From IMG/VR virus record IMGVR_UViG_3300037189_013006, positions 1 to 42,699 of that record: a stretch of DNA of 42,699 nt; one strand, 5' to 3'. Under the pieces are notes generated by a model, which was given only the letters and a program-made list of their open reading frames with translations, ran no database searches and had not been told where the DNA came from. This stretch comes from a virus. Every line of letters starts with the position of its first letter. Positions within the stretch are counted from its first letter, which is position 1. Positions 9,465 to 17,422 of this stretch are shown piece by piece. Position numbers and translations under genes: made by a program.

Positions 9465-10238
9465 ATGGCAACGATTACTAATAGAGCAGATTTCACAAGT
9501 TACTGTCTACGTAGATTGGGCTTTCCTGTCATTGACATTAACGTCGATGATGACCAAGTGCAAGATCGTATTGATGATGCGTTGCAATATTGGCAAGACT
9601 ATCACTTTGATGGCCTGCAAAAAATCTATTACATTAAAGCATTACAACAAACTGATATTGATAACCGATATATTGATCTGAGTAATACTTTGGATCAGGA
9701 TGGCAATCCAATGGAAATTGTTGGCATCTCTAGAATCTTTCCTATTACAGATTCGCAAGCAACAATCAATATGTTCGACTTGAGATACCAACTCCGTCTG
9801 AATGAATTGTATGACTTTACCTCTGCGTCCTACGTAAATTATACACTAACACAACAACACCTACGTTCACTTGAACTTATGTTCACTGGATCGGTTCCTA
9901 TTCGCTTCCAGAGACATATGCAAAGACTATACATCGATTGGGGTTGGGGTAGCAATCAATCACCATTAGGTACAATTGTTGTTGCTGAATCCTATGCTGC
10001 AATCAATCCTGATGTTTACCATAATGTATGGAATGATCGTTGGCTCAAAGAGTATGCAACAGCACTTATCAAGCGTTCATGGGGTAATAATCTAAAGAAA
10101 TTCTCAGGACTTTCATTGCCTGGCGGTGTTGCTCTAAATGGTGATAAGATTTATCAAGAGGCTGCTGATGAGATTGAGCGCCTTGAGAAAGAAATGGAAA
10201 CCAATTATGGTGCACCGGTTGAATTTTTCATGAACTAA
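9465..10238 (+). CDS. 13: Neck protein gp13 (head completion)
   Basis: A 257-residue protein recognised by its start (TSYCLRRLGFPVIDINVDDDQVQDRIDDALQYWQDYHFDG), the hallmark of gp13 in T4-like phages of the cyanophage type. In T4, gp13 with gp14 closes the portal vertex after packaging and forms the connector to the tail. It is somewhat shorter than T4 gp13 (about 309 residues). It is normally followed directly by gp14; here an HNH gene intervenes. Confidence 0.93.
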   Translation: MATITNRADFTSYCLRRLGFPVIDINVDDDQVQDRIDDALQYWQDYHFDGLQKIYYIKALQQTDIDNRYIDLSNTLDQDGNPMEIVGISRIFPITDSQATINMFDLRYQLRLNELYDFTSASYVNYTLTQQHLRSLELMFTGSVPIRFQRHMQRLYIDWGWGSNQSPLGTIVVAESYAAINPDVYHNVWNDRWLKEYATALIKRSWGNNLKKFSGLSLPGGVALNGDKIYQEAADEIERLEKEMETNYGAPVEFFMN

Positions 10239-10241
10239 AAT
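10232..10241 (+). repeat. Left flank repeat of HNH insertion
   Basis: GAACTAAAAT at the gp13 end recurs as GAACCTAAAAT at 10433-10443 on the other side of the HNH gene, one base longer. The pair suggests the HNH gene was inserted at, and duplicated, the gp13-gp14 junction. Confidence 0.5.
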
Positions 10242-10440
10242 GAGACATAAACATCACATTATACCTAAGCACATGGGTGGAACAAATGATCCGTCCAATT
10301 TGGTGGAACTTACTGTTTCGGAACATGCAGAAGCTCATCGCTTATTGTGGGAAAAATACAAAAATGATCCGATACGACAAAAAGCCCATTCAGAAAGAAT
10401 GAAACTGTGGTGGGATGAAAGAAGAAAGGTAGGAACCTAA
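10240..10440 (+). CDS. Free-standing HNH endonuclease-like protein (probable homing gene)
   Basis: A 66-residue protein with the HNH core HHIIPKHMGGTNDPSNLVELTVSEHAEAH: His-His at the first strand, the Asn of NPSNL type, and the final His of the helix. The C-terminus (HSERMKLWWDERRK) is basic and helical, a likely DNA-binding tail. It lies between gp13 and gp14, where other T4-like phages have no gene. The start ATG sits exactly where gp14 would be expected to start, after TAAA. It is small for a complete homing enzyme, so it may nick DNA or be a remnant. Confidence 0.75.
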   Translation: MRHKHHIIPKHMGGTNDPSNLVELTVSEHAEAHRLLWEKYKNDPIRQKAHSERMKLWWDERRKVGT

Positions 10441-10443
10441 AAT
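10433..10443 (+). repeat. Right flank repeat of HNH insertion
   Basis: GAACCTAAAAT, near-copy of 10232-10241. It ends in AAAATT where the left copy continues into AAAATG, so the right copy supplies gp14 with ATT rather than ATG. Confidence 0.5.
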
Positions 10444-11323
10444 TGCGACCAGCCAATATTTTAATAATTACGGAGCGCATTCCGAACAAAGAGTTATCGA
10501 AGACCTGATCGTTGAGTCTATCAAGATCATGGGTTTTGATGCGTATTATTTGCCTAATAATAATGGTGAGGCTAGAGACTTACTGTTTGGTGAAGATCCG
10601 CTTCGTAAATTTAAGACTGCATTTCCATTAGAAATGTATCTATCGAATTCTACTGAATATATGGGAGAGAAAGAATTCTTTTCTAAGTTTGGTCTTGAAA
10701 TTAAAAATAATGTTAGCGTTATTGTTTCGAAACGTTCTTTCTCTCAAAGAGTTCCACAAAATACATTCACTAGGCCGCGTGAAGGTGATCTTGTTTATAT
10801 TCCTTTCTTGAATGGAACCGGTGAAATATACGAGATTAAATTTACAAACCAAACTAAAGATTTCTTTATGTTGGGTAGAAAAGTTCCTTATTTCTATGAA
10901 CTGGAAATGGAGAAATTCAAGTACTCACAAGAAGTTATCGAAACTGGTATGACAGAAATTGATGATGTTGTTACACAGTCTGCATATACAATACACCTAG
11001 ATTTGGGTACAGGAACTGGAACATATTTGGATAAAGAACTTGTGTTCCAGTCACCTGACGGTACTTCGGCAAATGCTACAACATCTGCAACCGTATCTTC
11101 ATGGAATTCAGTAAGTAAGGTTCTTTCTGTTACGAATATTCTTGGTGAATTTGCAGACGGTTCTGTTGTCAGGGGTGAAACAAGCGGTGCAAGTTATACA
11201 TTGGCCACGTTTGATCTGATGAACGCTCCATCTACGCATGAAAATTATGATAATAGTTATATTGAAACTCAAGGTTCCTCAATTGTGAACACAACAGAGT
11301 CTAATCCTTTTGGTAGAATTTGA
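10442..11323 (+). CDS. 14: Neck protein gp14, probable ATT start
   Basis: The first ATG in this frame is at 10529, but translation upstream to 10442 gives (I/M)ATSQYFNNYGAHSEQRVIEDL followed by IVESIKI, which is the well-conserved N-terminus of gp14 in T4-like phages. A stop lies in frame at 10430, so the only place to begin this segment is ATT at 10442, preceded by a good ribosome site (AGGTAGGA, 7 bases away). The protein is then 293 residues. gp14 joins gp13 in closing the head. Residues about 180-265 form an extra beta domain (GTGTYLDKELVFQ ... GETSGASYTLATFD) similar to one in gp15. A gene starting only at 10529 would lack about 29 conserved residues. Confidence 0.85.
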   Translation: MATSQYFNNYGAHSEQRVIEDLIVESIKIMGFDAYYLPNNNGEARDLLFGEDPLRKFKTAFPLEMYLSNSTEYMGEKEFFSKFGLEIKNNVSVIVSKRSFSQRVPQNTFTRPREGDLVYIPFLNGTGEIYEIKFTNQTKDFFMLGRKVPYFYELEMEKFKYSQEVIETGMTEIDDVVTQSAYTIHLDLGTGTGTYLDKELVFQSPDGTSANATTSATVSSWNSVSKVLSVTNILGEFADGSVVRGETSGASYTLATFDLMNAPSTHENYDNSYIETQGSSIVNTTESNPFGRI

Positions 11324-12309
11324 TGTCAACTCCCACATATAATAGAATTATACGAAAACTTACCGTAGCATTTGGTGATCTGTTTAATAACATCACCTTA
11401 GTTCGGTACAATGAAGACTTGACGGAACAAGAAAGATTCTTAGTCCCAATTGCATATGCATCAAAAGAAATGTATGTAATGCGTTTGCAAGGCGATCCTG
11501 ATCTTGATAAAAAAGTTCAGATGACATTGCCTAGATTGTCATATATTTTGAATGGTATAACATATGATACTTCTCGCAAACTGAATACGAATCAAAAAAG
11601 TTTTGCTAGTACAACATCGGGTGGAGTAATTTCACAATACAATCCTGTACCATACGATTTTGATTTTTCATTGTACCTTTATGTACGAAATATTGAAGAT
11701 GGTAATCAAGTTATAGAACATATACTTCCTTTTTTCACACCAGATTATACAATTAAGTTAAATCTTATTCCTGAGATGGGTGTTGTTAAAGAAGTTCCTA
11801 TCATTTTAAATAATATCGATTATTCTGTTCAAGATGAGGGTAACAGAGATTCTGATCCTAGAATTGTTATTTGGACTTTAAATTTTACCGTAAAAGGTTT
11901 CATTTTTGGTGCAACATCTCCTGTAAACATAATCAGAAATTCGATTACAAATATATTGAGTGGTGTGTCGGAACATGATAACGTTGCATTTAATATGAAT
12001 GCAACCGGCACTGGAACATATACAGAAGGTGAAATTGTTTATCAAGGATATTCTTTAGCAACAGCAACGGCCACAGCAAAGGTTTTGTATTATTCAAATA
12101 ATGTGTTACATGTTACTGAAATACAAGGTAATTTTGTTTCAAGTATGCCAATCTACGGCGCACAGAGTAATGCAAAATATACCTTTACTTCTTATGCCGT
12201 TGTTCCATTACAACTAGCAAAAGTGAATATTGTTCCTAATCCAACAAATGCCACACCAAATAGTGCATATACATATACCACAACCATTACTGAATATCCT
12301 AATATATAA
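11323..12309 (+). CDS. 15: Tail sheath stabiliser/terminator gp15
   Basis: A 328-residue protein starting at an ATG that overlaps the gp14 stop (TGATG). The N-terminus (STPTYNRIIRKLTVAFGDLFNNI) and the body with DPDLDKKVQMTLPRLSYIL, typical of gp15, identify it. gp15 caps the contracted tail and connects it to the neck. Its C-terminal part (about 225-290) has a GTGTYTEGEIVYQG ... ITxIQGNF-type beta domain shared with gp14, followed by a short Thr/Pro-rich tail. Confidence 0.88.
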   Translation: MSTPTYNRIIRKLTVAFGDLFNNITLVRYNEDLTEQERFLVPIAYASKEMYVMRLQGDPDLDKKVQMTLPRLSYILNGITYDTSRKLNTNQKSFASTTSGGVISQYNPVPYDFDFSLYLYVRNIEDGNQVIEHILPFFTPDYTIKLNLIPEMGVVKEVPIILNNIDYSVQDEGNRDSDPRIVIWTLNFTVKGFIFGATSPVNIIRNSITNILSGVSEHDNVAFNMNATGTGTYTEGEIVYQGYSLATATATAKVLYYSNNVLHVTEIQGNFVSSMPIYGAQSNAKYTFTSYAVVPLQLAKVNIVPNPTNATPNSAYTYTTTITEYPNI

Positions 12310-12322
12310 TTATTAATCACTT

Positions 12323-12736
12323 ATGAGCGACTTTGAGAAAAATATGGCAGAACTATTCGATGTGACTCCGGTTGTAAAAACGGAAAAATTACCTGTTGTG
12401 ATACCAAAACCACCATCAGATGTGGTGGATTTGGATCAAGATTTGACTGATGCATACAATCAATCAAAAGAAAATCTACAGGACATTATTGATCAAGGTA
12501 AAGATGCAATGGAAGAAATACTCCACATTGCTAAGGCCTCTGAACATCCAAGAGCATTCGAAGTGTATGGCACACTATTAAAGAACGTAGTCGATGCAAA
12601 TAAAGAATTGATCAGTTTGCAAAAACAAATGCGTGACATGAACGGTAAAAAAGAAACAAACAATACGAATATTGACAAAGCAATTTTTGTGGGTAGCACC
12701 GCAGAATTAAGTAAATTGCTAAAAGGTAAAGAATGA
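12323..12736 (+). CDS. 16: Small terminase subunit gp16
   Basis: A 137-residue helical protein directly upstream of, and overlapping by ATGA, the large terminase. The pattern QSKENLQDIIDQGKDAMEEI, then HPRAFEVYGTLLKNVVDANKELI, is that of gp16 in T4-like phages. It forms a ring that regulates the large terminase during DNA packaging. The N-terminal Pro/Val-rich segment is probably disordered. Confidence 0.88.
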   Translation: MSDFEKNMAELFDVTPVVKTEKLPVVIPKPPSDVVDLDQDLTDAYNQSKENLQDIIDQGKDAMEEILHIAKASEHPRAFEVYGTLLKNVVDANKELISLQKQMRDMNGKKETNNTNIDKAIFVGSTAELSKLLKGKE

Positions 12737-13617
12737 GTAGTAAAGACACGTACCGTGACAATAATTTACTCAAACGTGTTGGTGTTGATGTACAGTATAC
12801 ACAAGAACAGATCGATGAGTATGTAAAGTGCGCTCAAGATCCAATATACTTTGCCAAGTATGTAAAGATTATCACACTAGATGATGGTCTTGTTCCTTTC
12901 AAGATGTATGATTTCCAGGAGGACATGATTCGAATCTTTCATAAGAATAGATTTGTTATCACAAAATGTCCTCGTCAGGTTGGTAAGACAACAACAACAG
13001 TTGCATATCTTCTTTGGGCTTCATTGTTTCAAGACTCTCAGAACATTGCTATCTTGGCAAACCGCGGACAAACCTCACGGGATATTCTAGGTAAGTATCA
13101 ACTTGCATATGAAAATTTACCTATGTGGCTCCAACAAGGTGTTGTCACTTGGAACAAGGGTTTTGTTGAGCTGGAAAACGGATCTAAACTTGTAGCATCA
13201 TCCACATCATCTTCTGCTGCTCGATCTGGTTCATTCAACATTGTATTCTTGGACGAATTTGCTTTCGTTCCATCAAACATTGCTACAGACTTCTTTACTT
13301 CAGTTTATCCAGTTATTACTGCTGGTACCAAAACGAAGATCATTATTGTTTCTACTCCCAACGGCATGAATCTGTTCTACAAGATTTGGACTGATGCCAT
13401 AAACAAACGAAACAATTATGTGCCGTTTGAAATCCACTGGTCAATGGTTCCAGGTAGAGATGAAATCTGGAAAGAAGAAACGATCAAGAATACTTCCGAA
13501 CATCAATTCAGACAGGAGTTTGAATGTTTGGATGGAGATACCCTTGTTGAAATTTTTGATAATGAAACAGGAATGACATCAAAAATGAAGATTAGAGATT
13601 TGTATGATTTAGTTTGA
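12733..13617 (+). CDS. 17: Large terminase gp17, ATPase half fused to N-terminal split intein
   Basis: A 294-residue protein. Residues 1-264 are the terminase ATPase: CPRQVGKTTTTVAYLLW (Walker A) at about 78-94, IVFLDEFAFV (Walker B), and a VSTPNG coupling motif. The normal T4-like sequence QEFE-x-EFLG is cut after QEFE by residues 265-294, beginning CLDGDTLVEIF, a canonical intein block A with catalytic Cys1. The frame ends at ...IRDLYDLV, only 30 residues into the intein. The rest is encoded at 13792-14991. The layout matches the atypically split AceL-TerL intein known from metagenomic terminases, whose N-part is about 25 residues. Splicing should join this half to the nuclease half. Confidence 0.9.
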   Translation: MSSKDTYRDNNLLKRVGVDVQYTQEQIDEYVKCAQDPIYFAKYVKIITLDDGLVPFKMYDFQEDMIRIFHKNRFVITKCPRQVGKTTTTVAYLLWASLFQDSQNIAILANRGQTSRDILGKYQLAYENLPMWLQQGVVTWNKGFVELENGSKLVASSTSSSAARSGSFNIVFLDEFAFVPSNIATDFFTSVYPVITAGTKTKIIIVSTPNGMNLFYKIWTDAINKRNNYVPFEIHWSMVPGRDEIWKEETIKNTSEHQFRQEFECLDGDTLVEIFDNETGMTSKMKIRDLYDLV

Positions 13618-13799
13618 TATTGAATTCTTTGGATTTTCAACAAAAAATTGAGATAATTAATCCTGATATCGGTAAGATAAAACGAAATGGTAAAATGTTT
13701 ACTTATGAACGGGCCTTTTGTGTGGAATACTCCAAAAAATATAATGTGACCGAACAATATATATTTCGGATACTAAGAGGAACATCTAAAAATGTTTAA
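13614..13799 (+). CDS. Small gene between split-intein halves
   Basis: A 61-residue reading frame starting at TTG inside the stop of the preceding gene (TTGA) and overlapping the next gene by 8 bases, so all three are coupled. It is basic; the C-terminal half (VEYSKKYNVTEQYIFRILRG) looks like a helix-turn-helix. There is no match to a nuclease motif. It may be the DNA-binding remnant of a homing endonuclease, since endonuclease genes are often found between halves of fractured phage genes, or an independent small protein. It is not part of the usual intein fold, as the C-part at 13792 is complete. Confidence 0.5.
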   Translation: MILNSLDFQQKIEIINPDIGKIKRNGKMFTYERAFCVEYSKKYNVTEQYIFRILRGTSKNV

Positions 13800-14991
13800 G
13801 TTGAATAGGGGTCGGTATTTAATTAACACACCCACAGGTTATGAATACTTTCGAGGTGTACAAAAAAAGATTGTAGATGTACTGTACACCTTTACATTTT
13901 CGGACAATACTGATATAAAATGTTCAGGCGGCCATGCATTTTTAACGAATGCCGGCTTCAAAAAAGCGCAAGATATATTATTAACTGATACTTTATCTGG
14001 TAAAATAATTACAAACATTGAATATGTTTCCGGTGACTATGAAGTATATGATCCGGTCGGAGTGGAGAAGCATGAAACTTACCTCTCCAATGGAGTTGTA
14101 TCGCATAACACCGAGTTCTTAGGTTCAACCAATACTCTAATCACTGGCACAAAACTCCAACAACTTGTATATAAAGAAGTTGTTGTTGAACATGATATGA
14201 TGAAGATATATGATCATCCTATTAAAGGTGATGACGACCTCAAAAAGGATCATTTGTATTGTTTGATGGTTGATGTGTCTGAAGGTAGAAACATGGATGC
14301 TTCTGCGTTCTCCGTGTTTGATATTTCAACAACACCGTATAAACAAGTCGCAACATATAAGAGTTCTTCGATTTCTCCTATTTTGTTTCCGACAGTCATC
14401 TACAACGCAGCAAAGTTCTATAATGATGCGTACATTCTAGTAGAGATAAATAATAATCCACAGGTTGCAGATATCTTACACCAAGATTTGGAATATGATA
14501 ACCTATTCAAGATATTTACCGGTAACAAGAAACCACAACAATTATCTGCGGGATTCGGCAGAGGTGTTCAGTTAGGTGTTAAAATGTCACCTGCTGTCAA
14601 AAGAATCGGATGTTCCAATCTGAAGACTTTGATTGAAGGTAACAAATTAATTATACAAGATTTTGATACGATTGCGGAATTGGCCACATTTGTTGCAAAT
14701 AAAACTTCATTTGCTGCTGAAGAAGGTGCAAATGATGACTTAGTGATGACTTTAGTTCTTTTCGCATGGGTAGCAACACAAAAATACTTTAAGGAAATTG
14801 TTAGTCACGATATACGTAAACAGATTCAACTTGAAAATATGAATCAAGTTGATGAAGAAACGCTGCCTGCACCAATTATTGAAGATGGGTTGGAACATAG
14901 TTTTGAGGTTATGGATGGTGATGTATGGGAATCTGCAGATTCCGGACAAACTTATTCAAGTTTTATTCGGGATATGATGCGTAATCTATAA
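13792..14991 (+). CDS. 17: C-terminal split intein fused to large terminase gp17 nuclease half
   Basis: A 399-residue protein. Residues 1-106 are the C-part of the intein: block B-like IKCSGGHAFLTNAGF, block F DPVGVEKHETYLSNG and block G VVSHN, followed by Thr107 as the +1 nucleophile. The remainder, starting TEFLGSTNTLI, is the terminase RuvC-like nuclease: CLMVDVSEGRNMDASAF with the first catalytic Asp, ILVEINNNPQ with an acidic strand, and NDDLVMTLVLFAW with the last Asp. Exteins total about 557 residues, a normal gp17 length. A ribosome site (AGAGGA) precedes the ATG. +1 Thr is permitted but less common than Cys; I recall Cys in AceL-TerL. Confidence 0.9.
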   Translation: MFKLNRGRYLINTPTGYEYFRGVQKKIVDVLYTFTFSDNTDIKCSGGHAFLTNAGFKKAQDILLTDTLSGKIITNIEYVSGDYEVYDPVGVEKHETYLSNGVVSHNTEFLGSTNTLITGTKLQQLVYKEVVVEHDMMKIYDHPIKGDDDLKKDHLYCLMVDVSEGRNMDASAFSVFDISTTPYKQVATYKSSSISPILFPTVIYNAAKFYNDAYILVEINNNPQVADILHQDLEYDNLFKIFTGNKKPQQLSAGFGRGVQLGVKMSPAVKRIGCSNLKTLIEGNKLIIQDFDTIAELATFVANKTSFAAEEGANDDLVMTLVLFAWVATQKYFKEIVSHDIRKQIQLENMNQVDEETLPAPIIEDGLEHSFEVMDGDVWESADSGQTYSSFIRDMMRNL

Positions 14992-15002
14992 AAGTAGTCT
15001 TA

Positions 15003-15010
15003 CATAAATA
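15003..15010 (+). promoter_or_regulatory. Late-promoter-like motif CATAAATA upstream of gp18
   Basis: One mismatch from TATAAATA, 53 bases before the sheath ATG. A TATAAT at 15020-15025 lies just downstream, but no well-spaced -35 box is visible. Confidence 0.5.
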
Positions 15011-15063
15011 TTAGTACGGTATAATATTGCCACTATAACATAAAATATCAAGGAGAAAATAAT

Positions 15064-16752
15064 ATGGCATTTTCAATCTCTCCAGGCGTAACAGTATCTG
15101 AAGTTGACTTAACAACAGTTGTTCCTTCGGTACTTACTACAGCCGGTGCATTTGCAGGACGTTTTGCATGGGGTCCAGCATTCAAAAGAATTACGGTTTC
15201 AAGTGAATCTGATTTGAACAAAAGATTTGGTAATCCAGATAACAATAACTATACATCTTATTTTACTGCTGCCTCTTTCTTGGCATATGGCAATAATCTT
15301 AAAGTTGTTCGTGCAGTTGGTGCGGCTACATATAATGCTGAGTGCGGATCGGGCACAAACTTGCAAATTACCAATCCGGATGTATTCGAAGCAACATATC
15401 TACGCACGGATAATGCTGATACTTATGGTGCATTTGTTGCTAGATATCCTGGTGTATTAGGTAATTCGTTGCTCGTATCTGTTGCAGACTCTGCATCTTA
15501 TTCCGCTTGGACATACAAAAATTATTTCTCTGGTGCTCCAGGAACTTCTGCTCAAGGTGCCGCTGCGGGTGCGTCAAATGATGAACTGCATGTTATTGTT
15601 ATTGATGCTGGTGGTTTATTCACCGGAACTAAAGGCACAGTTTTGGAAGTATTTCAGTTCCTTTCTAAAGGTTCGGATTCTGATGACTCTTTAGGAAATT
15701 CCAACTACTATAAAAATTATATCTTTAATAATTCAAAATATGTTTATGCTATGGGTCCAGTGTCGTATGCAACAACTAATGCAACATGGGGTCTTCCATT
15801 AGCTGCAACTACTTATGTAACTATTGCATCTGCTGTTTCACTTCAATTGGCTAATGGTGCAGATTCTACACCAAGTGCAGCTAACTTTCAAACCGCATTT
15901 AATTTATTCTTGAATGCCGATGAAGTTGATGTTTCATTGCTTATCGCTGGTGATGCTGCAGTAGCCGTACAACAAACTGCGATTGATATTTCTTCATCTC
16001 GCAAAGATTGTATCACATTTGTTTCGCCTCCGTCAGCTAACGTTGTAAACCAATCAGGTAGTGAAGTTACCAACATTACCGCATGGAATACTGCACTTAA
16101 TCGTACAACATCATATGCTGTTGCTGATTCTGGCTGGAAGTACATGTTCGATAAGTACAACAACGTATATCGTTGGGTTCCATTGAATGGTGATATTGCT
16201 GGTCTTTGTGTTTACACCGATTCTGTACGTGATCCATGGTATTCACCAGCAGGTTACAACCGTGGTAATCTGAAGAATGTTGTCAAACTTGCGTGGAATC
16301 CAAACAAGACGGATAGAGACAGTCTTTATACTCTAGGTATCAATCCTGTTGCGACATTTCCCGGTCAAGGAACTGTGCTATTTGGTGACAAAACGCTTCT
16401 CAACAAGCCTTCGGCATTTGACAGAATTAACGTCCGTAGATTGTTTATTGTCTTAGAAAAGGCAATTGCACAAGCTTCGAAATTCTCGATGTTTGAATTT
16501 AATGATGAGTTTACTCGCGCACAGTTTGTTGCATTAGTAACTCCATTCCTAAGAGACATTCAGGGTCGCCGTGGCATCTATGACTTCCGTGTTGTATGTG
16601 ATACCACAAATAACACTTCACAAGTTATCGATTCTAATCAGTTTGTTGGTGACATTTATGTCAAGCCAGCAAGAGCAATTAACTTCATCCAACTGAATTT
16701 TGTTGCAGTTAGAACTGGTGTAGATTTCACTGAAGTCGTTGGTAAATTCTAA
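15064..16752 (+). CDS. 18: Tail sheath protein gp18
   Basis: A 562-residue protein with a strong ribosome site (AAGGAG). The start SISPGVTVSEVDLTTVVPSV and the end with SKFSMFEFNDEFTRAQF, then DIYVKPARAINFIQLNFVAVRTGVDFTEVVG, are typical of contractile sheath proteins. It polymerises around the tail tube and contracts at infection. Length is close to cyanophage-type sheaths and shorter than T4 gp18 (659), so some surface domains are missing. Confidence 0.95.
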   Translation: MAFSISPGVTVSEVDLTTVVPSVLTTAGAFAGRFAWGPAFKRITVSSESDLNKRFGNPDNNNYTSYFTAASFLAYGNNLKVVRAVGAATYNAECGSGTNLQITNPDVFEATYLRTDNADTYGAFVARYPGVLGNSLLVSVADSASYSAWTYKNYFSGAPGTSAQGAAAGASNDELHVIVIDAGGLFTGTKGTVLEVFQFLSKGSDSDDSLGNSNYYKNYIFNNSKYVYAMGPVSYATTNATWGLPLAATTYVTIASAVSLQLANGADSTPSAANFQTAFNLFLNADEVDVSLLIAGDAAVAVQQTAIDISSSRKDCITFVSPPSANVVNQSGSEVTNITAWNTALNRTTSYAVADSGWKYMFDKYNNVYRWVPLNGDIAGLCVYTDSVRDPWYSPAGYNRGNLKNVVKLAWNPNKTDRDSLYTLGINPVATFPGQGTVLFGDKTLLNKPSAFDRINVRRLFIVLEKAIAQASKFSMFEFNDEFTRAQFVALVTPFLRDIQGRRGIYDFRVVCDTTNNTSQVIDSNQFVGDIYVKPARAINFIQLNFVAVRTGVDFTEVVGKF

Positions 16753-16780
16753 TAAATAAAACAACGATAAGGAGATAAAA

Positions 16781-17326
16781 ATGAGTTTCAATGTAGCAGA
16801 ATTTAGAGCAAATATGATTGGGGACGGTGCTCGTCCCAATCTATTCTCTGTATCTTTAACTTTCCCAACAATTGCAGAAAATGGTGTTGCTGCGGGACAG
16901 AAAGCAACCTTCATGGTAAAGGGTGCTCAACTGCCTGGCTCCACAATTGCATCTGTTCCTGTTTTCTATTTTGGTCGTGAACTGAAATTCGCAGGCAACA
17001 GAACTTTTGCTGATTGGACACCAACGATCATTAACGATGAAGATTTCCTAATCCGAAATTCTTTAGAGTCGTGGATGAACGCAATAAATAGTCACGCAGG
17101 CAATCTACGTAATGGTGGCGCAAAATCTCCAGCAGGATATACTGTTGATGCTACTGTAACACAATATGGTAAAACTGGTGATGCATTGAAGACGTACAAG
17201 TTTGTTGGTTTGTTTCCGACAGATATTGCACCAATCGATTTGAACTGGCAAGACAATGATTCGATTGAAGAATACGGTGTAACATTTGCTTATCAATGGT
17301 GGGAAGCCATCGAAAGTACAACTTGA
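16781..17326 (+). CDS. 19: Tail tube protein gp19
   Basis: A 181-residue protein with the gp19 pattern: NVAEFRANMIGDGARPNLFSV at the N-terminus, VKGAQLPGSTI, FYFGRELKFAGNRTF, and LFPTDIAPIDLNWQDNDSIEEYGVTFAYQWWE at the end. It forms the inner tube through which DNA passes. It follows the sheath gene by 28 bases with an AAGGAG ribosome site. About 96 non-coding bases follow, in which I see no gene. Confidence 0.95.
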   Translation: MSFNVAEFRANMIGDGARPNLFSVSLTFPTIAENGVAAGQKATFMVKGAQLPGSTIASVPVFYFGRELKFAGNRTFADWTPTIINDEDFLIRNSLESWMNAINSHAGNLRNGGAKSPAGYTVDATVTQYGKTGDALKTYKFVGLFPTDIAPIDLNWQDNDSIEEYGVTFAYQWWEAIESTT

Positions 17327-17422
17327 TATTATTTCCCGATTGGTAAATTTTAAACATTTATTCTTAGATATTGTGCAAAAATTTACTGATCAGGAATGTT
17401 TTTTTGAAATGAAAAGGTAACA

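Noticed and set aside
10529-11323. gp14 starting at the first ATG (10529)
   Set aside because: It would remove about 29 residues that match the conserved gp14 N-terminus encoded just upstream.
13503-13757. Minus-strand frame of 84 codons in the split-intein region
   Set aside because: Antisense to the N-intein and the 61-residue gene, no supporting signals.
15000-15025. Sigma-70 promoter TTACAT ... TATAAT before gp18
   Set aside because: Spacing is only 14 bases; the late-type box nearby is the more plausible signal.
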